A stretch of DNA of 64,000 nt, from the NCBI GenBank assembly GCA_913058395.1, contig CAJXQI010000019.1, positions 31,871-95,870 on the forward strand, written 5' to 3'. The stretch is from an uncultured Colwellia sp. (GTDB taxonomy: Bacteria; Pseudomonadota; Gammaproteobacteria; Enterobacterales; Alteromonadaceae). The position numbers and the translations under genes are program-made. This document shows, piece by piece, positions 17,083 through 24,881 of the stretch. The notes under the pieces are model-generated. The model was not told where the DNA came from and did no database searches. It saw only the letters and a list, made by a program, of their open reading frames with translations. Each line of letters opens with the position of its first letter. The first letter of the stretch is position 1.

Positions 17083-19317
17083 ATGAGGTTTAACATGCGT
17101 TTTGTTTATTTATTCATTGTGGCGGGAGTTATTAAACTTACAGGGTGTGGTGGTGGCGGAAGCAATGAAGAAGTTGCGACAGACAATGAAATTGTCCAGC
17201 CAACACCAATTGACGATAGTGCTGGGTCGTCGCCTGAACCAGAAGTTGATTCCGCGCCTAATATTCTTTTTATTCTTTCAGATGATCAAGGGCTTGATGC
17301 CTCAGCGCAATATAGTTTTAGCCAAGATGTACCCATTACTCCGACGATGAATGAATTAGCTCAACAAGGTTTGGTGTTTGAAAACATGTGGGTTACACCA
17401 GCATGTACGACCACACGAGGTACAATAATCACCGGTAAATATGGTGTAAATAGTGGTGTTGAAACAGTACCTGCAATTTTATCGACAGAACATGAAATTT
17501 TGCAGCAATATTTGAAACGCAATAGCGAAACAGAAAGTTATCAGTCAGCGGTTTTTGGTAAGTGGCATTTAAGTACGGGTAATGGCAGTGAAACACATCC
17601 TAATGATGTTGGTGTTGATTATTATGCAGGTAGTTTATCTAATATTGACAACTATTATGATTGGTCATTAACGATCAATGGTGAAACTGAAAATACAACG
17701 GAATATCACTCAACAAAAATTACCGACTTAGCAATAGATTGGGTTAATGAGCAAACCTCGCCATGGTTTGCTTGGGTTGCCTATTCAGCGCCGCATACTC
17801 CATTTCATTTACCACCAAATTCGCTGCATGATCGTGACTTATCAGGCACCGCTGATGATATTAGTCGTAATAAACGAGCGTACTATTTAGCGGCTGTTGA
17901 AGCCATGGATGCGGAAATTGGTCGATTACTCAACACGCTTGATGAAGCGACTCGTGATAATACAATTGTTATCTTTATTGGTGATAATGGTTCGCCGAGT
18001 GGTGTTATTGATACTTCAGTATTTGAAACTAATCATGCAAAAGGCACACTTTATCAAGGTGGCATCGCTGCTCCTTTTGTTATTTCTGGTAAAGGTGTAA
18101 CACGAATAAATGAGAGAGAAGATGCTTTAGTTACCGCAACAGACTTATATGCCACTATTGCCGAAATTGCTGGCGTTAGTGAGACCAAAGTACATGACAG
18201 TAAAAGCTTCAAAGCGCTATTAACTGATTCAACCGCCGTGAGTAACAGCTATGCTTATACCGCGTTTAAGTCTGACAACGTTAGTGGTTGGGCAACTCGT
18301 TCCAATGACTACAAGTTAATTGAATTTGAAAGTGGTGAACAAGAGTTGTACTCATTATCTGATAACTTTGCTGAAACTAATGACCTATTACCTACTAATG
18401 ATGCTTCGTTACTTGAGCAAGTGAGTAGTTTAGAAGCTGTAGCTGATCTTATTTATGGCACTGAAGACTCATCAGGACCTATCGATATAACTAATGTAAT
18501 TTTAGTGAATAAAAGTGAGAATTGTGCTGATTATATTGAGCAATTTACCTCGAACGTAAATGATGTGAATAACGGTATAGTTTTTCATGGCGACTTAGTT
18601 ATTTCCCAAGTGGGAGATAAATGTGTGTTTCAAACTAATGCGATTCCCAATCATGACTTTAATGATGGTGGTAATGCCTTCCCCAATCATGTCAGCGAAC
18701 AGAATGATCAGTTTGAAATAACCACTTCTCCTAATATTGCTAGCCAAGTAACCAGCATTTCATTGCAAATGGACAACGCTATTATGCTCAATGGTGTGAA
18801 AGTTGATTTACTGGCAGCGGGCTGTTTTGGTATTGGCAATGGTAAAGTTGGTTGTAATGATATGGCACAACCTTGGCGATATGACCCAATGCATGAGGCG
18901 AATGGCTTTGCTGTCGATTCCCACAACGCACATGCGCAACCTGATGGAACATATCACTATCACGGCTCACCTCTTGCACTATTTGATGATAGCGACAATC
19001 AAGACTCACCAGTGGTTGGTTTTGCGGCAGACGGCTTCCCTATCTTTGGCTCTTACTTTGATGACCAAGGTAATATTCGAAAGGCATTATCGAGTTATCG
19101 CTTGAAATCAGGAACACGTCCAAGTGGCACTGGCGAACCGGGTGGAACTTATGATGGCGCTTTTAGAGATGACTATGAATATATTGAGGGCGTTGGTGAT
19201 TTAGATGAATGTAACGGCATGACAAAAGACGGCGTTTATGGCTATTACATTACAGAAAGTTACCCCTATGTATTAGCGTGTTTTTCAGGAACACCTGATG
19301 GTAGTTTCAATAAATAA
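17083..19317 (+). CDS. Sulfatase-YHYH fusion lipoprotein
   Basis: 744 residues. The lipobox is LTGCGGGG (Cys22). Residues 58 to about 440 form an alkaline-phosphatase-superfamily sulfatase: NILFILSDDQGLD (metal-binding Asp pair), ACTTTRGTIITGKYG with Cys108 and Arg112 at the formylglycine site, FGKWHL, AYSAPHTPFHLPP, FIGDNGSP. The site is C-T-T-T-R, with Thr in place of the usual Pro. The last 240 residues carry a YHYH domain: DSHNAHAQPDGTYHYHGSPL at about 612-630, FAADGFPIFG and GGTYDGAF. YHYH domains are poorly understood. It is likely surface or periplasmic and could act on sulfated algal polysaccharide; that is inference. Confidence 0.85.
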   Translation: MRFNMRFVYLFIVAGVIKLTGCGGGGSNEEVATDNEIVQPTPIDDSAGSSPEPEVDSAPNILFILSDDQGLDASAQYSFSQDVPITPTMNELAQQGLVFENMWVTPACTTTRGTIITGKYGVNSGVETVPAILSTEHEILQQYLKRNSETESYQSAVFGKWHLSTGNGSETHPNDVGVDYYAGSLSNIDNYYDWSLTINGETENTTEYHSTKITDLAIDWVNEQTSPWFAWVAYSAPHTPFHLPPNSLHDRDLSGTADDISRNKRAYYLAAVEAMDAEIGRLLNTLDEATRDNTIVIFIGDNGSPSGVIDTSVFETNHAKGTLYQGGIAAPFVISGKGVTRINEREDALVTATDLYATIAEIAGVSETKVHDSKSFKALLTDSTAVSNSYAYTAFKSDNVSGWATRSNDYKLIEFESGEQELYSLSDNFAETNDLLPTNDASLLEQVSSLEAVADLIYGTEDSSGPIDITNVILVNKSENCADYIEQFTSNVNDVNNGIVFHGDLVISQVGDKCVFQTNAIPNHDFNDGGNAFPNHVSEQNDQFEITTSPNIASQVTSISLQMDNAIMLNGVKVDLLAAGCFGIGNGKVGCNDMAQPWRYDPMHEANGFAVDSHNAHAQPDGTYHYHGSPLALFDDSDNQDSPVVGFAADGFPIFGSYFDDQGNIRKALSSYRLKSGTRPSGTGEPGGTYDGAFRDDYEYIEGVGDLDECNGMTKDGVYGYYITESYPYVLACFSGTPDGSFNK

Positions 19318-19364
19318 TTGAAGCTTTATTAAAACTTTGCATACATAGTGCAGCTTAACTTGCT

Positions 19365-20243
19365 TTATTTTTGATGCAAGAAATCAGTAATTATAGTTTG
19401 TAGATACTTGTTTCTTGCACTTTCAAAAGCTGTTTTATTCTGACAAAGGTATAAGCTTTCACTGACAGGCTTTGCTAGCGGATGAATGCAAATGTGTTCT
19501 TGCTGATGAAAGGCATTTACCGCATGTAAAGGTAAAACGGTAAAACCGATATTTCGGCTAACGGGTTCAAGAATAAGGCTAATTTGATTGGAAAATCCTT
19601 TATGTGCAAATTGGTCTATATGTTCAAATTCTTTGAAATTCTCAGTAAGCAATAAATTCGCATGATGCTCAACATCAGGATGCAAGATAAAGCCTAAATC
19701 ACCCAATACTTGCCAGTTTATTTTTTTCACCTTATTGCTGGTAACTAACACTAAAGGCTCTAAGGCTATTTTTTGGCTGGTTAATTTACTTGTTTTAGTG
19801 GTTTCCGTCATTAAGCCAATATCTATTTTACGCTCAATTAACGCCTGTTCAATGCTCTGGTTTGGCGCAAAAGTATAGTCGAGAGACAGTTTTGGATGAG
19901 TTTTCTGAATATCAAGTAACTGAGGGTATAGCTTTAATCCAACACTACCAGGAGATGATATACGGATGTTGCCAACATAGGCGTCATCTTGCTTTATTGA
20001 TGTGGCAAGGTCATCACTTGCCTGTAGTAGTTGCTTACCATTTTGATATAAGCGTACACCGGCATCGGTTAAGGTAAAAGATTTACCTTCTCTGAGTAAC
20101 AGGGCTACGTCTAATTGTTGTTCAAGCTTTTGAATATGTTGACTAACACCCGACTGTGTCATAAACAGGGCAGTGGCGGTGTGGGTAAAATGTCCCAGTT
20201 CAGCTAATGTGCAATAAGTTTTTAACCATAGCGGATTTATCAT
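19365..20243 (-). CDS. LysR-family transcriptional regulator
   Basis: 292 residues. The N-terminal winged helix-turn-helix is typical (LKTYCTLAELGHFTHTATAL, then MTQSGVSQHIQKLEQQLDVA and LLLREGKSFTLTDAG). A type-2 periplasmic-binding-like effector domain follows from about residue 90 (IRISSPGSVGLKLYPQLLDI). The inducer is unknown. It is convergent with the sulfatase gene and faces a 415-bp non-coding region before the next plus-strand gene, where its target or autoregulatory site might lie. Confidence 0.9.
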   Translation of the reverse strand: MINPLWLKTYCTLAELGHFTHTATALFMTQSGVSQHIQKLEQQLDVALLLREGKSFTLTDAGVRLYQNGKQLLQASDDLATSIKQDDAYVGNIRISSPGSVGLKLYPQLLDIQKTHPKLSLDYTFAPNQSIEQALIERKIDIGLMTETTKTSKLTSQKIALEPLVLVTSNKVKKINWQVLGDLGFILHPDVEHHANLLLTENFKEFEHIDQFAHKGFSNQISLILEPVSRNIGFTVLPLHAVNAFHQQEHICIHPLAKPVSESLYLCQNKTAFESARNKYLQTIITDFLHQK

Positions 20244-20658
20244 AATAAAACATACTCATAAAAATAGAAAATGATAATTATTTCATACCTTATCATGTGT
20301 TCTATAGATTATCCTACTAGGTTTATACAATTAATGGTTCATTATTTATAGTCAATATATAGGTGATGCTGATGTTGCGAAAATGTATCGCTCCCTTTGT
20401 TATTTTTCCATAGTGATAACTATATCGTTGACCTTTATGGAAAATTATTTTGTTCAAACTTTGGTTTTATTCATACTCTGAGCAGAACTATGCCGTAGGA
20501 CTACCAACCGAAGATATTCCCATCTAGCCGATAGCAAGGTTAAGCGGATATTCCTGAATGAATAGATCATTCTGAGATTTAAAATGCGCCTAAAACTAAC
20601 ATTGAACTTTATTGCTGATTCTTTCGTATTTATTAGAAATCAATATCGGAGAATTGTT
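20244..20658. other. Long leader region with structured segment
   Basis: 415 bp between the LysR gene and a set of tiny genes. The left two-thirds are AT-rich. From about 20467 to 20575 the composition is richer in G and C and contains a hairpin GAATGA-ataga-TCATTC (20556-20572), a possible CCG/CGG stem (20528-20547) and the repeated block GATATTCC. It could be a structured mRNA leader or a small RNA. I do not recognise a known riboswitch. Confidence 0.4.
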
Positions 20659-20928
20659 ATGCATTCAAATTCAACATCTTGTTTACTGCCTGTGATAATT
20701 GGTGTTTCAGATTCAAGTCACTATTTAGTTGGAATGATAGACTCGAGAGATAACCTTGGCGGCTTAGAACAAAATACAAAGGCAGCAATGTTTACATCGC
20801 TAGTCGATGCTAAAGCCTATTTACGCCGACATAATATTTTTTCAGCATTACTTGAGTTTCAAAGTGCTTATGATGAAATGTGTGGTCAGTCTACTTTTGG
20901 TTGTTATCGTGAAAAGGTTTCATTTTAA
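20659..20928 (+). CDS. Small protein, possibly DUF6482-like
   Basis: 89 residues from the ATG at 20659, chosen over the upstream in-frame ATG because CGGAG lies about 8 bases before it. No signal peptide or membrane segment is clear. The C-terminal part (FTSLVDAKAYLRRHN, then FQSAYDEMCGQ) reminds me of the small DUF6482 proteins of Pseudomonas and marine gammaproteobacteria, but this is a weak memory-based match. Its stop overlaps the next start by one base, so it heads a three-gene translationally coupled set. Confidence 0.55.
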   Translation: MHSNSTSCLLPVIIGVSDSSHYLVGMIDSRDNLGGLEQNTKAAMFTSLVDAKAYLRRHNIFSALLEFQSAYDEMCGQSTFGCYREKVSF

Positions 20929-21194
20929 TGATGGAAAAAAATCAAATTGTTTTAAATGATGTATTGCAGGCTTTTAATTTAGTTCTTGTTAAAGGCTATA
21001 AAGTTGATAGTTGTTATGAGTATCAGGGAGTGAAAGCTTGGCATGATTTTGATGGCTATACTTGCTTTTTAAGTTATAAAGATCTGACATTAACATTACT
21101 TTTTCATGGTCGTTATACGGTAGATTTTCAGCAACAAGAAACCTTGAGTACCTTTGTATCTAAGGTTAATAAACTATTGGCTTCAAAGGCATGA
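20928..21194 (+). CDS. DUF3081-like small protein
   Basis: 88 residues. The central part YQGVKAWHDFDGYTCFLSYK followed by LTLLFHGRYTVDF matches my memory of DUF3081 proteins (a Gln-Gly then a DFDGY block, then a FHxxY motif) of Vibrio and Shewanella. Probably a cytosolic alpha/beta protein of unknown role. It overlaps both neighbours by a few bases. Confidence 0.65.
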   Translation: MMEKNQIVLNDVLQAFNLVLVKGYKVDSCYEYQGVKAWHDFDGYTCFLSYKDLTLTLLFHGRYTVDFQQQETLSTFVSKVNKLLASKA

Positions 21195-21406
21195 ACAGAG
21201 TAAGCCCGAAAGTGCTCTTACATAGTAAATGGACTAAGCTGAATGTTGAAAATAGAGAAAAGCATTTTATTATTACAAAGGTTCTATTTGATGAGCAGAA
21301 TAATGTTGTTGAATGCATAATAACTGCGGTTATTAATAAGCGAGAGTATTCCATTAACTGGCGAGATTTAAAAAAGCCAACACTTTGGCGGTTTGGTTGG
21401 CAGTGA
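21191..21406 (+). CDS. TIGR02450-type small Trp-rich protein
   Basis: 71 residues with Trp at four positions. It begins NRVSPKVLLHSKWTKLNVEN, continues EKHFIITKVLFDE, and ends INWRDLKKPTLWRFGWQ, the pattern of the TIGR02450 Trp-rich family. Members are often encoded near photolyase clusters in marine gammaproteobacteria, and the photo-oxidative stress block starts right after it. The ATG overlaps the previous stop (ATGA). Confidence 0.75.
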   Translation: MNRVSPKVLLHSKWTKLNVENREKHFIITKVLFDEQNNVVECIITAVINKREYSINWRDLKKPTLWRFGWQ

Positions 21407-21417
21407 AATGCTGGCGT

Positions 21418-22155
21418 TTACCACTTAATTTCTTTACCTTGCCAATCTAAAAAACTAGCCTTTTGATCAAATGCCTGTACGGCAATGATCTTTAAAAGCT
21501 GTTGCGCTACAAACTTTGCGGTAAATAATTTACCTTCCGGAACATTTTTCTGAAATGGCTTTGACAGTTTTGTGTCTGTTGTGCCAGGGTGGAAAATAAT
21601 AACTTTTGTATTTTTTGAACGTCTTGAAAGCTCTATCGCAACATTTTTTAGCATCATGTTCAAAGCTGACTTTGATGCTCGATAGCTATACCAACCTCCT
21701 AAATTATTGTCTTCTATACTGCCGACACGAGCACTAAAAACAACGAGTCTACAGTCTTCTTTTGAAGTAAGTAAAGGTACTAATGCTTTTATCCAAAGTA
21801 TTGGGGTTAAAGCATTTACTTGCACAATAGATAAGAAAGATTCCGCACAAAAATCTTCGATACGTTTTTCTGGGGTTATAACATGGTTGTGCAACAAACC
21901 GTGGCAAATGTATATTTGCTTAAGCACTAAATTTTCGACTTTCCTAATTTCATTAACTGTATTTTCGATCGTAGATGGCTGGTAATCATCAATCAATATT
22001 TTAGTCAGCTGCACAGAAGTAATATTGTCATATGTTGAGAGATCTCGACTGATAATAATTATATTTGTGTTGGACTTCGCTGCTAAGAGTTCTAGCACCA
22101 CGGCTTGAGCTATAGCGCTACTAGCCCCTATTATTAATATATTGTCTTTAGACAT
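21418..22155 (-). CDS. Short-chain dehydrogenase/reductase
   Basis: 245 residues from the ATG at 22153-22155, which has AGGAG at 22161-22166 upstream; the longer frame has no such signal. NAD(P)-binding glycine-rich start ILIIGASSAIAQAVV (an atypical GxSSxIxQ form), an SDR active site with Tyr and Lys in YSYRASKSALNMMLKN, and HPGTTDTKLSKPF after it. Related to the csgA/C-factor-like SDRs. Second gene of a unit with the DUF3429 protein, 41 bp behind it, and under the shared ECF-type promoter upstream. Confidence 0.85.
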   Translation of the reverse strand: MSKDNILIIGASSAIAQAVVLELLAAKSNTNIIIISRDLSTYDNITSVQLTKILIDDYQPSTIENTVNEIRKVENLVLKQIYICHGLLHNHVITPEKRIEDFCAESFLSIVQVNALTPILWIKALVPLLTSKEDCRLVVFSARVGSIEDNNLGGWYSYRASKSALNMMLKNVAIELSRRSKNTKVIIFHPGTTDTKLSKPFQKNVPEGKLFTAKFVAQQLLKIIAVQAFDQKASFLDWQGKEIKW

Positions 22156-22196
22156 TATCAGCTCCTGTGATTTATGTGTTTTGAATTGAAATATTT

Positions 22197-22607
22197 TTAC
22201 CACAATAAAAAGGCAATAATATGTATCAAAATGACTAGCGCGGTTAAGTGGAAACGCATTATTAGATAATCCCTGCAATTAGGGGCATTGCGGTCAAAGA
22301 AATACTCGCAACCTAACAGCGCCGAGTATGATGTCGCTAATACTATGATTGCAACTTGGTGAGAACAAAGTAACGAGGCAAAGGCTAGTAAGCTAAAAAG
22401 GTTACTTAGCAGTTGTCGTTTTGTATTTACATTACTACTTTGCTGTCGCCATAACGTTCCTGAAACAAAACTGAGGATAATAGCACTGTAGAATATAAAT
22501 ATTTGTGCGGGCGACTGAGTAAATAACTTTACGTCTGTGTAATCTAAAGCCAATGTTAATGCGAAAGGTGCAAGGCCTAAATAGCCTAAATACTGTTTTG
22601 TTTGCAT
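22197..22607 (-). CDS. DUF3429 membrane protein
   Basis: 136 residues with about four hydrophobic helices. The start QYLGYLGLAPFALTLAL and IILSFVSGTLWRQQ fit DUF3429, inner-membrane proteins of unknown function. In gammaproteobacteria they recur in photolyase/cfa clusters such as the one to the right. First gene of the divergent minus-strand unit. Confidence 0.8.
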   Translation of the reverse strand: MQTKQYLGYLGLAPFALTLALDYTDVKLFTQSPAQIFIFYSAIILSFVSGTLWRQQSSNVNTKRQLLSNLFSLLAFASLLCSHQVAIIVLATSYSALLGCEYFFDRNAPNCRDYLIMRFHLTALVILIHIIAFLLW

Positions 22608-22637
22608 AAAAATCCCTTCAAATTGTTTCTCTTATGT

Positions 22638-22665
22638 TTTACGAAAGTTATCGGTTATTCGATCA
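22638..22665 (-). promoter_or_regulatory. ECF (ChrR-partner) type promoter for DUF3429-SDR
   Basis: Read on the minus strand: TGATCG (22665-22660), a 16-bp spacer, then CGTAAA (22643-22638). It has the same spacing and sequence as the other four copies in 22.6-27.9 kb. The start codon is 31 bp downstream. Confidence 0.65.
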
Positions 22666-22735
22666 TAAAAGGTACTATTTAGTTATTTTTAAAGTGATTT
22701 AAATTTTAGTTTTATGATCTAAATAGCAACTCAAT

Positions 22736-22763
22736 TAATCTAATTCAGCACCTAGTACGTATA
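22736..22763 (+). promoter_or_regulatory. ECF-type promoter for DUF2878 operon
   Basis: TAATCT, a 16-bp spacer, CGTATA; the start codon is 35 bp downstream. The -35 has one change from TGATCT. It is divergent from the promoter at 22638-22665. Confidence 0.6.
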
Positions 22764-22798
22764 GCTACTTAACATTAAAAGAAGGTAGTGATGCGACG

Positions 22799-23326
22799 AT
22801 GAAAAATTTATCCTATAGGTTGAGTAAATGGAGCATAGTTAACCTAGTCGGTTTCAATATAACTTGGCTTGGACTGATTTTTTTCGGTAATAGCTTTATT
22901 CCTTTTGCCGCTACTTTGTTTATTTTTCACTTATATTTTCAAGCAGAAAAAAATGAGTTAGTACTTATCCTACTTGTAGCAACCATAGGTGTGTTACTCG
23001 ACAGTACATTGGAGTACAACAGCATATTTGTTTTTCCTAAAACTGAATATATTCCTCTTTGGTTAATTACTCTTTGGTTCTGTTTTGCTGCGACCATTCG
23101 ACATAGTTTAGGTTTTTTAGCGCAATCGAAAATACTGCAACTTTTAGTTGGTGGCATTGCCGCGCCACTAAGTTATTTGGCAGGGGCAAAATTCTCCGTA
23201 GTGCACTTAACTTTATCTACAGGCTTAAGCTACTTATTACTTGCATGTATTTGGGGGCCGTTATTAGTTGTTATTTTTTTGATGAGTGAAAGGGTAGGTA
23301 TAGAGGAGAAGTGTTATGCGGAATAA
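22799..23326 (+). CDS. DUF2878 membrane protein
   Basis: 175 residues, about five transmembrane helices. Family blocks: NLVGFNITWLGLIFFGN at the N-terminus, IGVLLDSTLEYNSIFVFP in the middle and LWLITLWFCFAATIRHSL. DUF2878 proteins are inner-membrane and uncharacterised. Its end overlaps the start of the chalcone-isomerase-like gene by 11 bp. Confidence 0.8.
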   Translation: MKNLSYRLSKWSIVNLVGFNITWLGLIFFGNSFIPFAATLFIFHLYFQAEKNELVLILLVATIGVLLDSTLEYNSIFVFPKTEYIPLWLITLWFCFAATIRHSLGFLAQSKILQLLVGGIAAPLSYLAGAKFSVVHLTLSTGLSYLLLACIWGPLLVVIFLMSERVGIEEKCYAE

Positions 23327-23951
23327 AATAATTAGCCACCTAACATTGAAGACTCTTAAAATATTCTGCACTAGTCTGTGTATATCAAGCTACGTCATCG
23401 CAGATGATGCCAAGGTAAACTTAAAGGATATTGAAATTGCCAATTCGAATAGTTGCCAAACCGTTAATGCTAAACCCTTAACCAGCAGTAATTTCGGTAA
23501 GCTAATTGAAAATAATAATTTGAAATTATTGGGAACGGCGAAGTTTTCAGTACTTTTTTGGGATATTTATGAAAGCAGATTACTCACTTCTGATGGGCAA
23601 TTGCCGTTAAGTCACCCCTGTCAGTATTCTATGTTTGAAATAAAATATTTGCGAGACATCACTAAGCAAGAGTTAATAGAGAATACTGTTGCTCAGTGGC
23701 AGCATTTAGCAATAACTGAGAAAGAATACCAACCGTATTTGGTAGCACTAAAAAATATTTGGCCTGATATTAGAGCTGGTGACCAACTTATCTTACTTAA
23801 CAATGCGACAACAACTCTGTTTTATTTCAACCAACAAAAAGTTGGTGAAATTGAAAGTGAAGTATTCGCCGATTTATTTTTACGAATTTGGTTAGATGAA
23901 AACACTAGTGAGCCAACATTGCGTAAGCAGCTTCTAGGAGAATTAATATGA
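23316..23951 (+). CDS. Chalcone-isomerase-like domain protein, exported
   Basis: 211 residues with an N-terminal signal (ILKIFCTSLCISSYVIA region). The core LLGTAKFSVLFWDIYESRLL, followed by MFEIKYLRDITKQELIENTV, GDQLILLNN and FADLFLRIWLDENTSEP, fits the bacterial chalcone isomerase-like family, a lipid-ligand-type fold with no proven flavonoid activity. It is coupled to its neighbours (11-bp overlap before, 4-bp overlap after). Probably periplasmic. Confidence 0.8.
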   Translation: MRNKIISHLTLKTLKIFCTSLCISSYVIADDAKVNLKDIEIANSNSCQTVNAKPLTSSNFGKLIENNNLKLLGTAKFSVLFWDIYESRLLTSDGQLPLSHPCQYSMFEIKYLRDITKQELIENTVAQWQHLAITEKEYQPYLVALKNIWPDIRAGDQLILLNNATTTLFYFNQQKVGEIESEVFADLFLRIWLDENTSEPTLRKQLLGELI

Positions 23952-24499
23952 AGAGCTTTTATAGATTGAGCATATTGCTGATAGTTCTATTATCGTTGTC
24001 GAGTTGCACGACAAAGTTAGCAGAATACCAAGCAACATCACCTACCTTCGATATCAAAACATACTTCACTGGCAATATTGTGGCTTGGGGCATGGTTCAA
24101 GATTATACCAACAATGTTACTCGCCGCTTTTGTGTAGAAATTGATGGTCAATGGCAAGGTAATAAAGGGCTACTTAAAGAAGTGTTTTATTTTGTTGATG
24201 GTGAGGTAAGTTATCGTAATTGGCAGTTAACAAAACTTGCGCAAGGTAAATATCAGGGCAGTGCCGAAGATGTTGTAGGTCAAGCCTATGGCCAGCAGGT
24301 TGGCTTTGCTTTTCAATGGCAGTACAACTTACTAGTGCCAATTGATGGTGACCAAATACAGTTTTCACTTGATGATTGGATGTATCAAATTGATGAATAT
24401 CGTGTTTTCAATCGTACTGAAATGAAAAAGTTTGGTGTCACACTAGCTGAAATTACGTTATTTTTTGATAAGCAATTACCGGATAAAAAGTGCCAATGA
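23948..24499 (+). CDS. DUF3833 lipoprotein
   Basis: 183 residues. Lipobox LSLSSCTTK near residue 20. The body (FTGNIVAWGMVQDYTNNVTR, LLKEVFYFVDGEV, GQAYGQQVGFAFQWQYNLLV, YRVFNRTEMKKFGV) fits DUF3833, a lipocalin-like fold found next to chalcone-isomerase-like and DUF2878 genes. It starts 4 bp before the previous stop. Likely at the inner face of the outer membrane, perhaps handling modified lipids together with its neighbours (inference). Confidence 0.8.
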   Translation: MKSFYRLSILLIVLLSLSSCTTKLAEYQATSPTFDIKTYFTGNIVAWGMVQDYTNNVTRRFCVEIDGQWQGNKGLLKEVFYFVDGEVSYRNWQLTKLAQGKYQGSAEDVVGQAYGQQVGFAFQWQYNLLVPIDGDQIQFSLDDWMYQIDEYRVFNRTEMKKFGVTLAEITLFFDKQLPDKKCQ

Positions 24500-24631
24500 G
24501 CATATATTTGTTGTTGGCTACCCGACAAAATTAAATAATTTTCGCACCAAATTACAAGCTCAGACTCTAAATTCTCTTGCGGCTCAATTTAAGCATTTTA
24601 GTTAAACTACTAGCTTAAAAACTAATTGATT

Positions 24632-24691
24632 AATTAATTGAATAATTAATTGAATAATTAATTGAATAATTAATTGAATAATTAATTGAAT
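24632..24691 (+). repeat. Five perfect 12-bp tandem repeats
   Basis: The unit aattaattgaat is repeated five times without change, preceded by a partial unit (aattgattaattaattgaat). Every unit contains AATTAATT, a self-complementary octamer. The unmodified copies suggest recent or ongoing slippage. Confidence 0.95.
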
Positions 24692-24809
24692 ATATTGACT
24701 AAATTCTGCATCAGAAACGCTTTCATTTCTTCGTTCAATCCAAGCAATACGCGCATACTGATGATAAAGATCACCGGCTAAAAATAATTAATTTTATTCA
24801 AATTATTTA

Positions 24810-24837
24810 TGATCTGTTTGATTTTTAGCCTCGTAAT
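24810..24837 (+). promoter_or_regulatory. ECF-type promoter for the fasciclin gene
   Basis: TGATCT, a 16-bp spacer, CGTAAT; the GTG start codon is 44 bp downstream. It matches the promoter of the sigma-factor operon at 27824-27851. Confidence 0.6.
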
Positions 24838-24881
24838 TCTACCTGTAATGCAAATAAGTGTTTAAATAAGAGGGTAAGCAG

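Larger units (their letters stand above)
24500..24881. other. Intergenic region with minisatellite and promoter
   Basis: 382 bp. It holds the 12-bp minisatellite (24632-24691) and the ECF-type promoter (24810-24837) for the fasciclin gene. Nothing else is evident. Confidence 0.6.

Noticed and set aside
22715..22763. TGATCT at 22715 as the -35 of the DUF2878 promoter
   Set aside because: It lies 37 bp from CGTATA; TAATCT at 22736 has the correct 16-bp spacing.
24632..24691. CRISPR array
   Set aside because: Units are 12 bp with no spacers and no cas genes nearby; it is a minisatellite.
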